Source: Odobenus rosmarus divergens (lineage: Eukaryota; Chordata; Mammalia; Carnivora; Odobenidae). From it: a stretch of DNA of 64,000 bases. The notes below the pieces were generated by a model. That model saw only the letters and a program-made list of their open reading frames with translations, made no database searches and had not been told where the DNA came from. Shown here piece by piece: positions 1-11,744 of the stretch (the first letter of the stretch is position 1; each line of letters begins with the position of its first letter). A program made the position numbers and the translations under genes. The DNA lies in NCBI RefSeq assembly GCF_000321225.1, contig NW_004450460.1, positions 1,402,129-1,466,128 of the forward strand, given 5' to 3'.

Positions 1-604
1 AGGCCCCAGGCCCTGCTGACCTCTGAGCCCGTGATGAGAAGCCTTCATGTGGTCGGCAGACTCAGCCAGCAACTTCCTTCCCTTTCTCAGGCAACTTCCG
101 CTCTCGGGGTGTGTGTTGGGGGCGCAGTTGTGGGAGGCTGGTCTTCGCCCCTAGGCTCCACCTGCCCTGTCCCATCCGCGGCCCTGCAGCACCGCCTGGG
201 GGAGGCAGCCCCTCTTGTCGGCTACAGCCGGCCCCCTGGCCACAGGGGCCTGTGTTCCTGAAGGCCCTTCGAAGTGGCCACAGCCCATGGGCCCCGCAGG
301 TCCCCTCCCACAGGCCACTGCCAGCTGGGTGGCCCTGCCGGTCCTCCCACCTGCTGGGACCTCCGACCTCCGCCCACCCTGCCCCCGCCATGGAAGGTCT
401 CAGGACCGGCCCGGCAGCTCGAGGAGTCCAAGCCCCGTGCCCCCATGGGGGACAGAGCAAGAGCACTGCTTCACCCCGTCCCTGACCCTCAGTCCCCGTG
501 CCATGCTCTGTCCCTTCTTGCTGCCCCGTCCCTCTGTCCTTGTGCTGGGTTGACTAGGGCTCCCCCCCGCCCCACCCCTGCCCCAACAAGAGGTACCCAT
601 GTCT
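1..604. other. GC-rich intergenic sequence, nothing recognised
   Basis: Open frames overlap on both strands and look like by-products of high GC. No splice-bounded homology, repeat consensus or RNA gene was recognised. Confidence 0.5.
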
Positions 605-1031
605 GTAAGGGTCAGTTTTATGGGTCAGCTGGGCTGGGCCCCAGGGAGCCCAGATGTTCGGTCAAACATGATTCTGGGTGTGTCTGTGCAGCTGTTTCTG
701 GATGAGATGCACACGTGATGGGTGGACTGAACGAAGCCGATGGTTTGCCACAGGGTGGGTGGGCCTTGTCCAATCAGTTGAAGGTTGGACTAGCGCCAAA
801 GGTTGGCCATCCCCTGAGTCAGAGGGAATTTCTGCCTGATGGCTTTTTCCTGCCTTCAGATGACTGGAACTGGAACGCCGGCTCTCCCGGGGCACCAGCT
901 TGCCAACTGGAGCTCTTGGGACTTTGCACCCAAGTCCTTGTAAGATGGTGGGTAGATAGATAGACAGATGGATGGACAGAGAGACAGACATCCTACCAGT
1001 GGTCTCTCTGGAGAACCCTGACTAACACAAC
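605..1031 (+). repeat. Old interspersed repeat, LTR-like
   Basis: The phrases GGTCAAACATGATTCTGGGT near 660 and CTCTGGAGAACCCTGACTAA near 1008 are hallmarks of a common, old mammalian interspersed repeat, here about 430 bp long. I cannot name the subfamily with certainty. A short GATA/GACA simple repeat (about 951-990) sits near its right end. Confidence 0.55.
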
Positions 1032-1390
1032 ACTCTGATCCCCGGAACCCGAGAGGATGTGGCTCACTGGGCAGAGGAACTTGGCAGGTGTACCTGAGGG
1101 CAGGGGGGACTGCCCTAGAGGGTTTGGGGGGTACTAACTGCAATCCCAAGGGTTCCGACGAGACGGAGGCAGGAAGGCCAGAGACAGGGAGAGTCGGAGG
1201 ATACCAGGCCACTGCCTCTCTGGTTGGGGGTTGGGGCCACGCGCCACTGAGTGCGGCAACCCCAGAAGCTGGCAAGGGCTGGGAGCGGATCGTGCTCCCG
1301 AGCTTCCAGGGGAGCCAGCCCGGGGATGCCCTGATTTTAGTCCAGTGAGACCCACGTTGGACTCCCCACTCCCAGACTGTGAGGGGGTGG
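1032..1390 (+). repeat. Old LTR-like repeat, sense copy
   Basis: The stretch reads like a known mammalian LTR-type repeat: CCCCGGAACCCGAGAGGATG near 1040, then a tail near 1325 with GATTTTAGTCCAGTGAGACC and an ACTGTGAG end. An antisense relative lies at 3085-3480. The family assignment is from memory of the consensus, so it is approximate. Confidence 0.5.
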
Positions 1391-2399
1391 CTGGTGTGGT
1401 GTTGATCCTGCACGTTGGCCGTGGGAAGGGGACACGGTCCTTGTGGAGGTGACCCACCCTCCCGGCCGGCCCGTGCTCCCCCGTTTTCACAGTGACAGTC
1501 CTCTCGTCCCTGGGGCAGCCAGGGTGGCTGCTCAGGCTCCTTGTCCCTCTCGTGTGTGAGGAGCAACGACGTTGCCCGCGTGCCCACTGTGCCAGAGCAG
1601 AGTGCCATGTCCGTCCCCCCCTCCTCGGAGAGGGGCCCGCTTCATGGTGAGGACACTGAGGCATGGACGGGTCAGGCAGCCCCTCAGCAGCGGTCGGGAG
1701 CCTGAGCCGCACGACCACCAAGGGGGGCCCACGGAGAGGAGTCTCCCCTCCAGACAGCGCCTCCCCAGCTCCCTGACACTTCTGGGCCCTGTGCCTCACG
1801 TCCTGCTGACCTTGCTCGGTCACCAACCGCAGCCCCGGCGGAGACCCAGGGGGCCTCTGGGGTCAGCGCCAGGAGCCCCCAGTCCCTGCCAGCAGCAGGG
1901 GGGCCAGGCGGGGTGGTGACAGCAGCCTGCTTGGCCCTCCTCCTGCCCTCCCAGCTCCCCTGCAGGCCAGCAACAGAGGGCTGGGCACTGTCACCTCGTG
2001 CGCTACCGGGAAGCAGCCCCCCAGCATCAGCGGACCTGCGTACCCCCAACTCCTCGGGAGCCCTGCTTCTGTTTTATCAGTTTTACCCTCTTACTGCTGG
2101 GGGCAAACAGCTCCCTGAGGCTTGTGCAGAAGCGCCGTGCCCTCGTTTGCTCAGAGCCACCTCTGCAAACACCACGGACGGGGCTCACAGCAGAGACTCA
2201 GTGTCCCCCGGTCCTGGAGGCCGACGCCCGGGATGCAGATGTGGGCAGGGCAGGGTCCTTCCGAGGCCTCTCTCCTCGTGTGTGGACAGCCCTGCTCTCC
2301 CTGGGTCCTCACAGGGTCGTTCCCCCGTGCGGGTCTGTGCCCCGATCCCTTCTCGTCAGGACCCTGGTCTCGCTGGATCAGGCCCGCCCTGGTGATTCT
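1391..2399. other. Intergenic GC-rich stretch
   Basis: I see no exon, RNA gene or clear repeat in this kilobase. The open frames overlap on both strands and have no family resemblance. Confidence 0.4.
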
Positions 2400-2512
2400 G
2401 TGTCATCTTAAACACTGTAAAGACACGATCTCTGCGTGTGGTCACATTCTGAAGTACTGGGGGCCAGAACTCCAACCTATGAATTTGGGGGACACAATTC
2501 CGCCATCACAGG
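2400..2512 (+). repeat. Old interspersed repeat fragment (GGGGGACACAATTC family)
   Basis: GGTCACATTCTGAAGTACTG and GGGGGACACAATTC are characteristic of a widespread old mammalian repeat. A second, longer copy in the same orientation is at 48340-48490. Confidence 0.5.
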
Positions 2513-3084
2513 CAGCATCCTCTGCCCCCCACTTACACACACAGCTTTCCCAGCGGGTTCTTCCTACGCGCACCTGCACCTCTGTATTTCCCACTACACA
2601 GTGCAGAGCCGTAGCCTTCTCTGGTCACGCCCAGGATCCCCACCTTCGGACCCCTCTGCCGGCGCACCCCGGGCTGCCAGTCCTCTGTTCTCTGCATCCC
2701 AGAGCCCCCAAACTCCTGTGCTCACTACAGCACAGGCCTTGGAGGCTTGTCAGAGACCATTCCTCGCCCCTGAAAACTTGCCGATGGTCCCCAGTGCACC
2801 TGGAAGCAGGACCAGGTCTGTGTGGTCTCCCCAGGCCCCCACACCCTGGCACTTCACCCCCGCTGAGCGCGGCAGCCCCCTCGGGCACCCCGCAGACCCT
2901 TCCCCGAGCGGCCCCACGGGGGCCGACCCCAGGGCTAGCTTGCTGTCTGTGCCCCCTGTTCTCCTGTCCTGAGGTCCTGCCCCCCAGTCCAAATCGACAG
3001 CACATTTCCTTTGAGTCGCTGGACACCATGTTCATGGCACCTGCTCGGAAGAGGTCACGTGCTGTGCACCCGAGGTCCCATTGT
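2513..3084. other. Intergenic stretch, nothing recognised
   Basis: This is GC-rich, with mutually overlapping frames on both strands. No repeat consensus or gene homology was recognised. Confidence 0.4.
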
Positions 3085-3480
3085 CCCTGCCTTTATCAGC
3101 TGCCACGCACTCAGGGCCTCAGAACAACACAAACGTATCACTCCACAATCCGGGGGGTCAGAAACCTGGATGGGTCTCACTGGGCCAAACTCCGGGGGTC
3201 ATTGGGCTGTGCTCCTTCAGGAGGCTCTAGGGACACCCCAGCTCCTTGTCCCTTCTGGCTGCCTGAGGCCCCCACATTCTGTGGCTCGTGGCCCATGTCC
3301 GTCTTCAGAGCCAGCCACGGCAGCCAGTCCTGGTCCCGGGGCATCCCTCCTGCCTTCTGTGAAGTCACAAGTCCCACTCGCGCCCTGAACACCCTGTGAT
3401 CACAGGGCTCACCGGGATAATCCAGGGTAATCTCCCGGCTTCAGGGTCAGCTGCCTAGCAACCCTAATTCCATGTGCAAC
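3085..3480 (-). repeat. Old LTR-like repeat, antisense copy
   Basis: The + strand shows the reverse complement of the family seen at 1032-1390: CAGAACAACACAAACGTATC near 3121, GGGTCTCACTGGGCCAAACT near 3171 and GGGATAATCCAGGGTAATCT near 3413. The two copies form an inverted pair about 2 kb apart. Confidence 0.5.
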
Positions 3481-3559
3481 CTTGTTTCCCCTTCGTGGGG
3501 TAGAGAACCTAGACACGGTTCCTAGGGTGGGGGCGTGCACGTCTTCGGGGACACTGTTC

Positions 3560-4183
3560 TGCCCGCTACAATTGCTGTCACGTTACTTTTCACTGACGAC
3601 CAGCGTCCCAGAACGCACGTGCGTCCATTTCAGTGCCCATGCACAGGTGGGCGGCTTCCAGCCGCCGGTGTTTCTCGTGCCAGGCTTCGCGTGGGCATCC
3701 GGTTTTGACTCTCCTGGGTGGACATCCAGGAGCGCGGGGTTGTGTGGGAGAGGCAGGGAGTTTGTGAAGACACGTCCAGACGGTGTCTGCTCTCCACTCA
3801 CACCAGGGTGTGTGAGGACCCCAGCTGCTCCACACCCTCCCCAGGGCCCTGGTTCCAGGGTTAGCTGTGCCAATAGGAGTTTCGTGCCCTCTCGATGTGC
3901 GTTTCTTCTGCTTTTCCCGAATGATTTATGAATTTGGGCACCTTTTCCCGTGCTCATCGGCCACTTGTGAATCTCCGTGGAGTGTGCCTTCAAACCATTC
4001 TCCCATTTCTTTGTTGGGTCATGTTTGTCTTATCATCGGGTGGGGAAAGTTCTTTACATATTCTGGCTCTACATCCTTCACTTTTTTGCAAAAACTCGAT
4101 GTTTTGCAAATATTTTCTCCCAGCTGGTGGTATGTGTTTGCATTCTTTTGACAGCGTCTTTCAAAGAGAAGTTTTAAAAAAAA
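3560..4183 (-). mobile_element. L1 LINE fragment, antisense
   Basis: The + strand reads as the reverse complement of old L1 sequence. TTTGCAAATATTTTCTCCCAG near 4106 is a typical L1 antisense phrase. The element continues beyond the SINE at 4184 with GATGATGTCAAATTTATTGA. Many changes indicate an old, inactive copy. Confidence 0.65.
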
Positions 4184-4414
4184 GGGGGGGGCGCCTGGGT
4201 GGCTCAGTTGGTTAAGCGACTGCCTTCGGCTCAGGTCACGATCCTGGAGTCCCGGGATCGAGTCCCGGGATCGAGTCCCGCATCGGGCTGCCTGCTCAGC
4301 AGGGAGTCTGCTTCTCCCTCTGACCCTCTCCCCTCTCATGTGCTCCCTCTCTCTCTCATTCTCGCTCTCTCAAATGAATAAATAAATAAAATCTTTAAGA
4401 AAAATAAATAAAAA
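4184..4414 (+). mobile_element. SINEC (carnivore tRNA-derived SINE)
   Basis: The tRNA-like head GCGCCTGGGTGGCTCAG begins near 4191, followed by a CT-rich stretch and an AATAAATAAATAAAATCTTT-type A-rich tail. A 13-bp segment, CCCGGGATCGAGT, is tandemly duplicated inside the head (about 4252-4278). The copy lies within an antisense L1. Confidence 0.92.
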
Positions 4415-6211
4415 AACGTTTTTGATGATGTCAAATTTATTGATTTTTTTGTACTGTTTTTTGGAGTGCCGAATTTAATAAATCTCTGCCAGACTCAAGG
4501 CCAGTATGATTTTCATCTGTGCTTTCTTCCAGAAGCTTTATAGTGTGATCTCTGACATTAGGTTTCTCCTCCCTTTTGAATGAACTCTTGTCTACAATGC
4601 CAGGTAAGGGTTATGTTCCTTTCTACGGCTATCTGGTTGTTCCGACACCTTCTGTTTAAAAAGTAATCCTTTCTCCGTGGATTTGCTTCGGCAACTTGGC
4701 CGAAAACCAGTCGTCCAATGCGTGCGGGTCCAGTCTGGACGCTGTTCCGACGCCCACAGTCTGGGCTTTAATGGAGCTCAGACACGAGGCTCCATGTCAG
4801 CTCCCTGAGTCCCCAGTGTTCTTCTGCAATGTGATTTTAGCCACCTTACATCCTTGCATTTTTTTTTTAAAGATTTTATTTATTTATTTGACAGAGAGAC
4901 ACAGCGAGAGAGGGAACACAAGCAGGGGGAGTGGGAGAGGGAGAAGCAGGCTTCCTGCCGAGCAGGGAGCCCCATGTGGGGCTCGATCCCAGGACCCTGG
5001 GATCATGACCTGAGCCGAAGGCGGACGCTTAACAACTGAGCCACCCAGGCACCCCCATCCTTGCATTTTTATATAAAGTCTGGAATCAGCTTGTTAACTT
5101 CTACAGAAACCCCAAAATTCTCCTAGGGTTTTGATTCAGATTGGGAAGAGCTGATACGTCAGAGTCCCACGGGCTTTTTCCTGTCCCTGAACTCTGTGCC
5201 CACTTGGTAAGGCTTTGCCCTTCTTGTCCTATTTTACCATTTCAGAGCACAAGCCTAAGACATCTTCTGTCAAACGTACCTACCAATGTGTTCTATTTTT
5301 TATTCGTTTGTAAAAGGCATTTGGAAACCTCGGTTTCCAAATGCTCGTGTCTAGGGTAAGAAATACAGCTGAGGTTTGCGTGCCGACCTTCTACCCTACA
5401 ATCCTGCTAAACTCACGGGTTGGTTCCAGTCACTCATACACTTTGTAGGGTCCCTGCAAAGATGATCGCATCTTCCTCAAATAAGGAAGACACGATTTAT
5501 TTCCTTTCTGGTCTGGATGCAGTTTTCCTTTCCCTGGTTGCACTGGCGAAGACTCAGGTACCTCGTGGGGTAGCAGGGGTGAGAGCAGGTGCCCGCCATC
5601 TCTCCCGACCGCCCGAGAGAGCGCTCCATCCCACAGTGCTCAGGACGGTCAGCTGTGGGGTTTTCCATGGACCCTTGTCATCAGGCTGTGGGACTTCCTT
5701 GTTATCCACTGTCTTCTGGGAACATGTATCAGGAATTGAGGTCAGGCTTTATAAAATGCTTTTTCTGCACTTTTGCAGATGATCACATGCTTTTTCTTCT
5801 TTTAGTCCCTTTGTTAATATGATGAGCTAAATTCATTAGTTTTCAAATGTTAAAACAACCTGGCATTCCCGGGAGAAGCCCCACTTGGCTGTGTATTATC
5901 TGTTCCATGTATTTTGGGATTTGATTTGCTAAATGTTTGGTAAGAATTTTTGCATTTCTGCTCGTGGCCTGTCGTTTCTTTTCTTATGATGCATATCTGT
6001 GCCCGGCTATGGGATCGGGGCGATGTTGGCCTCAGAGAATGAGCAGAAAGTGCTTCTTTCTCTTCAAATTCCCCGTATACTGTGTGTGGGGTGAGTATTT
6101 CTTTGTCTGAAGTGTTCCGTAGAATCCACCACAAAGACATCCGCTTGAGGAATGTCCTTCGAGGTAAGGCTTCAAACTACAGTCTCAGCCTCTTCGGTTG
6201 TTTTTTTTTTT
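4415..6211 (-). mobile_element. L1 LINE, antisense, split by a SINE and an N gap
   Basis: This continues the L1 left of the SINE. Near 5745-5900 the sequence matches antisense L1 ORF2 (TTTATAAAATGCTTTTTCTG, then a stretch ending CCACTTGG), so the element runs from its 3' part into ORF2 with increasing coordinate. A SINEC interrupts it at 4866-5055. No intact reverse-transcriptase frame remains. Confidence 0.65.
4866..5055 (-). mobile_element. SINEC with 15-bp target-site duplication
   Basis: The A-rich tail reads as poly-T on the + strand and the tRNA head ends in GAGCCACCCAGGCACC. The direct repeat CATCCTTGCATTTTT flanks it at 4849-4863 and 5056-5070, a textbook L1-mediated target-site duplication into the antisense L1. 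Confidence 0.93.
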
Positions 6212-6906
6212 NNNNNNNNNNNNNNNNNNNNNNNNNNNNNNNNNNNNNNNNNNNNNNNNNNNNNNNNNNNNNNNNNNNNNNNNNNNNNNNNNNNNNNNNN
6301 NNNNNNNNNNNNNNNNNNNNNNNNNNNNNNNNNNNNNNNNNNNNNNNNNNNNNNNNNNNNNNNNNNNNNNNNNNNNNNNNNNNNNNNNNNNNNNNNNNNN
6401 NNNNNNNNNNNNNNNNNNNNNNNNNNNNNNNNNNNNNNNNNNNNNNNNNNNNNNNNNNNNNNNNNNNNNNNNNNNNNNNNNNNNNNNNNNNNNNNNNNNN
6501 NNNNNNNNNNNNNNNNNNNNNNNNNNNNNNNNNNNNNNNNNNNNNNNNNNNNNNNNNNNNNNNNNNNNNNNNNNNNNNNNNNNNNNNNNNNNNNNNNNNN
6601 NNNNNNNNNNNNNNNNNNNNNNNNNNNNNNNNNNNNNNNNNNNNNNNNNNNNNNNNNNNNNNNNNNNNNNNNNNNNNNNNNNNNNNNNNNNNNNNNNNNN
6701 NNNNNNNNNNNNNNNNNNNNNNNNNNNNNNNNNNNNNNNNNNNNNNNNNNNNNNNNNNNNNNNNNNNNNNNNNNNNNNNNNNNNNNNNNNNNNNNNNNNN
6801 NNNNNNNNNNNNNNNNNNNNNNNNNNNNNNNNNNNNNNNNNNNNNNNNNNNNNNNNNNNNNNNNNNNNNNNNNNNNNNNNNNNNNNNNNNNNNNNNNNNN
6901 NNNNNN
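6212..6906. other. Assembly gap (695 N)
   Basis: The left flank ends in a T run and the right flank begins with the last ~30 bp of an antisense SINEC (GAGCCACCCAGGCGCCCC at 6919-6936). The missing bases therefore probably include a SINEC in − orientation plus L1 sequence. Confidence 0.95.
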
Positions 6907-6936
6907 GCTTCACTGGCTGAGCCACCCAGGCGCCCC
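6907..6936 (-). mobile_element. SINEC head fragment at gap edge
   Basis: GCTGAGCCACCCAGGCGCCCC is the reverse complement of the SINEC 5' head. The rest lies in the N gap. Confidence 0.85.
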
Positions 6937-7026
6937 TTTATCTCTGATTTCTTCAAGTGGAGGCCGAGGTCATTGACTTGGAGACCGCTCCTCTTTTCTC
7001 ATGTGACGTAAGCCAAATCCAATGAA

Positions 7027-7330
7027 TTTTTAAAGCTAATTTATTTTTGTAAATTCCAGTATAGTGATTCACCAATTCTACGCATCACTTCTCAGCGCTC
7101 GTCAGGACGCGTGCAGACCCTCATTCCCATCCCCTGCGCCCCTGGCCTCCCTCCCCCGGCCCCTCTCCTGTCCCCCATCCCCTCCCTTGCCTCTTGTTTC
7201 TTTGCTCGTTTGTTTTGTTTCTTAGATTCCGCATATGAGTGAAATCATACAGTATCTCCCTTTCTGACTTATTTCACTCAGCACTACACCCTCCAGGTCC
7301 ATCCATGTTAAAGGTTATTTTCATGTATTT
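7027..7330 (-). mobile_element. L1 LINE 3' fragment, antisense
   Basis: The phrases TTAGATTCCGCATATGAGTG near 7222 and CTCCAGGTCCATCCATGTTA near 7290 are typical of the antisense 3' end of carnivore L1s. The same order recurs at 21.0 kb. Confidence 0.65.
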
Positions 7331-7939
7331 CTGTGTTGTGTTTCCATTTTCGATCCGCTTGAAACGCTCTCTAATTTTCCTTTTGAGTTCTCTGACACAC
7401 GTTACTTAATTTCTACACTGTTTTCATTTACCATTGCTGCCTGACCAATTACACATGTGGTGGCTTCCAGCAACACCCGCTTCTCTTCGCCGGTCCCAGG
7501 GGCCGGGATCTGGCAGGGCGGCGCTGAAACCGGGGTACTGGTGGCCTGGCCCCCATCTGGAGCCCAGGGTCCTCTCTGCTCATGCCTGTCGCTGGCTGAA
7601 CTCAGGCCGTTGCAGTTGGAGGACTGACGACCGTGCCTCCGGGCTGGCCCCGGGCACTTGGCGCTATTCTTAGCTCCCTGAGGCCCCTCTCAGGTCCTCA
7701 CTCCTCCGCTCCCGTAATGACCAACCTCTTCTCTCTCATGCTTCAGATCTCTGCCTTGGAACTCTGAGGACGTTGGGCCCCCCAACCCTGAAAATCTCCC
7801 TATCTTAAAGTCAACTGAATAGTAACCTTCATTACATATGCAAAACTCCCTTTGTCCTGTTAAGATAAAACAAGTAACACCAGACAGCACAGGTCAGGAG
7901 TCCATCTCAGAATTCTGCCCTCCACACAGGGATTTTCCA
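7331..7939. other. Intergenic stretch, nothing recognised
   Basis: This is mixed-composition sequence between two antisense L1 pieces. I did not recognise a gene or a repeat family in it. Confidence 0.35.
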
Positions 7940-8249
7940 CATACTGTTCTCTTTGACGTTCAAATTCAGTTTTATTGTGGCCTCGCTCTGTATGATTTGA
8001 ATCCTTTTAAATTTACTAAGAATAGTTTTATGGCCCAAAATCTGGTTCACCTTGGTAAATGCTTCATGTGTACTTGAAAAGAATGTGAATTCTGCTGTTT
8101 TCAGGGTGGGGTGTTTTATAAATGTCAGTTATGTTGGTTGGATTGGCAGTGGTGATCGAGTCTTCACTGCCTTTCTGACTTTCTGCTTACTTCTTCTCTC
8201 AATTATTGACAGAGAGTTCCTGAAATCTCCTCATGTAATTGTGGATTTG

Positions 8250-8450
8250 GGGGCTCCTGGGTGGCTCAGTCGGTTAAGCATCTGCCTTTGGTTCAGGTCT
8301 TGATGCTGGGATCCCGGGATTAAGTCCCGAGTCAGGCTCCAGCTCATCGGGGAGTCCACTTCTCCCTCTCCCTCTTCCCCTCCCCCCTGCTTGTGCACAC
8401 TCACGTGCTCTCTCTCTCTTTCAAATAAAGAAATAAAATCTTAAAAAAAA
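8250..8450 (+). mobile_element. SINEC with 14-bp target-site duplication
   Basis: The head is CTCCTGGGTGGCTCAGTCGG, the body CT-rich and the tail AAATAAAATCTTAAAAAAAA. The direct repeat TAATTGTGGATTTG is at 8236-8249 and 8451-8464. Confidence 0.93.
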
Positions 8451-8645
8451 TAATTGTGGATTTGTCTATCTCTCCTTACAGTGCCAATAATTTTTGTTTT
8501 ATGTATTTTAAAGCACTCTTATTAGGTGTGTTAACACTTAGGATTGTTATATTCTCTTGATGAATTGACCTACTTATCATTATGGAGTGACCTTTTCATG
8601 CCTTGGAATATACTTTGCTCAAAATGTACTTTGTCTGAAGTTTTG

Positions 8646-8840
8646 TTTTTTAATTTTTAAAAAGAATTTATTTATTTATTTGACAGAGAGAGAGAACACA
8701 AGCAGGGGCAGTGGCAGGCAGAGTGAGAAGCAGGCTCCCTGTTGAGCAGGGAGCCTGATGTGGGGCTCAATCTCAGGACCCTGGGATCATGACCCTGAGC
8801 CGAAGGCAGACGCTTAATGACTGAGCCACCCACATGCCCC
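8646..8840 (-). mobile_element. SINEC, antisense
   Basis: The tail end (TTTATTTATTTATTTGACAG) lies to the left and the head end (GAGCCACCCACATGCCCC) to the right. It is more diverged than its neighbours, and no clear target-site duplication is visible. Confidence 0.88.
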
Positions 8841-9170
8841 TTAAGCAACTTTCTTAAATGTAACGTATAGCTGAGTCTTGCTTTCTTTAAAAAAAAAAAA
8901 AAAAATCCAATCTAACAATTTCTGCCTTTTTAATTGGGATTTTAGATCATCAACATTTAATGTGATTATTGATAAGGTTGGATTTAAGTCCATCATCTTG
9001 CTATTGGTTTTCTCTTTGCCCCATAGGTTATTTGTTCTTCTTTTCTCTTCTTTTTCTTTTTCCAAATGAGTATTTTAATGATTCCATTTTATTTCCTTTG
9101 ATGGCTTGTTAGCTGTAACTCTTGGTTTTGTTATTTTGCTGGTCAGCTCAGGACTTACACTGTGTCTCTT

Positions 9171-9371
9171 TTTTTTTTTTTTTAAGATTTTATTTATTTA
9201 TTTGACAGAGAGAGACACAGCGAGAGAGGGAACACAAGCAGGGGGAGTGGGAGAGGGAGAAGCAGGCTTCCCTCTGAGCAGGGAGCCCGATGCGGGGCTC
9301 GATCCCAGGACCCTGGGATCATGACATGAGCCGAGGGCAGACGCTTAACGACTGAGCCACCCAGGCGCCCC
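9171..9371 (-). mobile_element. SINEC, antisense, near consensus
   Basis: A T run is followed by AAGATTTTATTTATTTATTT, the full body, and GAGCCACCCAGGCGCCCC. The copy is close to the other young copies, suggesting a recent insertion. No target-site duplication was recognised. Confidence 0.92.
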
Positions 9372-10140
9372 TAAAGACATTTTTCTATAGAATAATTCTT
9401 TATCTTCATATGTATCATTTCTGGTACCCTTCACTGCTTTGTATAGGTCATCACAGGTCATTTTCCTTCTGTCCAAATGACTTCTTTCAAGAATTTCCTT
9501 TTATGCACATCTGCCGGTTATTAGTCCTTTCAGTCCTTCTATGTCTGAAAAAAAGTATTTTCTTTGTCTTCATTTTTGAAGGAATTCTTGCTGACATCAG
9601 AAATTCAGATTTACCTTTTTTCCTTTCAGAGCTTTAAAGATGCTGTGCTACTGAACTCTAAATTGTGTTGTCTCCAACAGCGCTCACTGTTCTTCTATTC
9701 CTTGATACGTAACATGTCATTTTTCTACAGATGTCTTTAAAATTTTCCTTCTATCACTGTTTGTTGGTTTTAAGCAATTTTAATATTATGTGCCTTAGTG
9801 TAGTTTATTCATGTTGATTGTGCCTGGGTTCATTTACATTTTTGAATCTGTGGGTTTATTTAGAAAACTTCCAGTCAGTATTTCTTCAAATATATATATT
9901 TTTTTGTTTCCCCTCCTTTGGGATTTCAATTATATGCAATATGACATACAACTAATTATCCTGCTTAGGGTTGTCTCAAAGATCACTGATGCTCTACTCA
10001 TTTTGTTTAGTCCGTTTTCTCTCTGAGTTCCATGGGTGTAGTTAGTTCACTAATCTGCCATCTGCATCATTTCAGCAGGAACGGTCTCCCTGATGGGAGA
10101 CTACTCTGTTTCTGTTCTCGTTTTTATTTCCTTAGAAGGT

Positions 10141-11460
10141 TTTGACATGTAGGCCACAACTATTTCTGGAGCAGTGAAGCCAGTTTTTGCTTGGTTCTGT
10201 GTTGCGATCTAATTGAGACTTGTAGCAAAAGAACACACAGAGATGAGCTTTTGTAGATTAAATAGAAGGAAGATTGTTCCAGCAGATGATAGTGTGTTTC
10301 CGATACACATCGGGGAGACCACGCCTGCTGAGATGAAGCAGCAGGGACCAGGTTCACCCTCCATCCTGAAACAAACAAAGTTTCTAAAAATATGGGGAAA
10401 AAATGTTTCTCAGGCATTGGATGCCTGGTCATTGCAGGGCAGGGGTCCTTGAGAGAGGAAACCAACATGTGAGAACAAGAGCCACACCAGCCACCTGCCT
10501 GGAGAGAGCTTTCAGGATGCAGGCATTTCCTTTGTGCTCAGGGGGGTTTTAACCTGGCAGTAGCCAGCCCCTGATGCAGGTGCTGCCTTCCTGGGCCCCA
10601 AGTTCACCTCCTTATGTACGTCTACCCCCTAACATGGACCCAGGACACCCCTGAGCCTACAGGAAGGTGATTGTGTGTTGGGGGTCATATCTCTGCCTTT
10701 GGGCACTAGATCTGAATTAGTTTGAAATCTCTAGAACCAAAGCAGGACTTCAGGGGCCCCGCTCTCAACCCAGGTGGCACTGGGAGCTATAAGCAAAACT
10801 GACCTGGTCACAGTGACCCTCCTGTCTTGGGAATGTCATTCAATATGGACACTAGACTTATGGACAAAAGGGAGCAAGGGCATCAGCATGGCCTGCCGTG
10901 AGCTGCTGATGGGAGTTCCTACCAGACCCCGCTTAGAGATCCGGAGGGAAATAACGCACAGTTCCTGATACCCGTTTCTTTATATTTTGTGTGTTTTGAG
11001 TGAGAACAAGTTTTGCTGATGGATGCAGAGTGGGATATGAAGCAAGGAGGGGTTAAGGTATATGGCCCGAGCCCCAAAAGGAGCGGGGCTTCTCTTTGTA
11101 GAGCTGGGCACATCAGAGGAAGGAGGAGGCTGGGGGTGGGAACATGCAAGGCTTGGGGGTGGGGTACCCACGCAGTGAGGCTGAGAGTTGGATTCAGGAG
11201 TTCAGGCAAGAGAGGCAAGAGTCTGTGGATACATGGAATTTAGGGCACGGGAATCACTACTCTCCCTGGGGATGGAGCACACCCAGAGGAGAGACAGGGT
11301 GAAGGCCAAGGTCATGAGGCATTTCAAATTGGGGGAAGATGGAGTGTTGAAGAAAGTGGCAGCGGAACCATTATTTCACAGCCAGGAGAAGGTGAGTTTG
11401 TGCCTCACCTCTACGTAAACAAATCCCAGATAGATAGATCTATGGTTTAACAGTCAAGAG
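10141..11460. other. Intergenic stretch, no gene recognised
   Basis: 10.2-10.5 kb has the look of an old LTR or other repeat, but I cannot name it. The remainder shows no conserved exon, RNA gene or tandem repeat. Confidence 0.35.
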
Positions 11461-11671
11461 TGGGGGGGGGGGCCCTGGGTGGCTCAGTCGTTAAGCGTCT
11501 GCCTTCGGCTCAGGTCATGATCCCAGGGGTTCCAGGATCGAGCCCCACATCGGGCTCCCTGCTCCGCGGGAAGCCTGCCTCTCCCTCTCCCGCTCCCCCT
11601 GCTTGTGTTCCTTCTCTTGCTGTGTCTCTCTCTGCCAAATAAATAAATAAAATCTTAAAAAACAAAAAACA
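11461..11671 (+). mobile_element. SINEC, sense
   Basis: A G run leads into CCCTGGGTGGCTCAGTCGTT. The body includes CCCCTGCTTGTGTTC, and the tail is AAATAAATAAATAAAATCTT. There is a one-base deletion in the TCAGTCGGTTAAG head motif. Confidence 0.92.
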
Positions 11672-11744
11672 GCGAAGGTGGAGGTCTACAAGAAGCACTG
11701 CAGACATGCTGGCAACAGAGTGGAGTGGATGAGAAGAGTCTCTG

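Larger units (their letters stand above)
7940..10140 (-). mobile_element. L1 LINE composite, antisense, with three nested SINECs
   Basis: Antisense L1 phrases run through the stretch: GTGTACTTGAAAAGAATGTG near 8068, CTTGATGAATTGACC near 8557, TCTGCCTTTTTAATTGGGAT near 8921 and TTTCTTCAAATATATAT near 9881. SINECs sit at 8250-8450, 8646-8840 and 9171-9371. There is no coding capacity. Confidence 0.65.

Noticed and set aside
6082..7011. Long frames across 6.2-6.9 kb
   Set aside because: They are open only because they cross the run of N.
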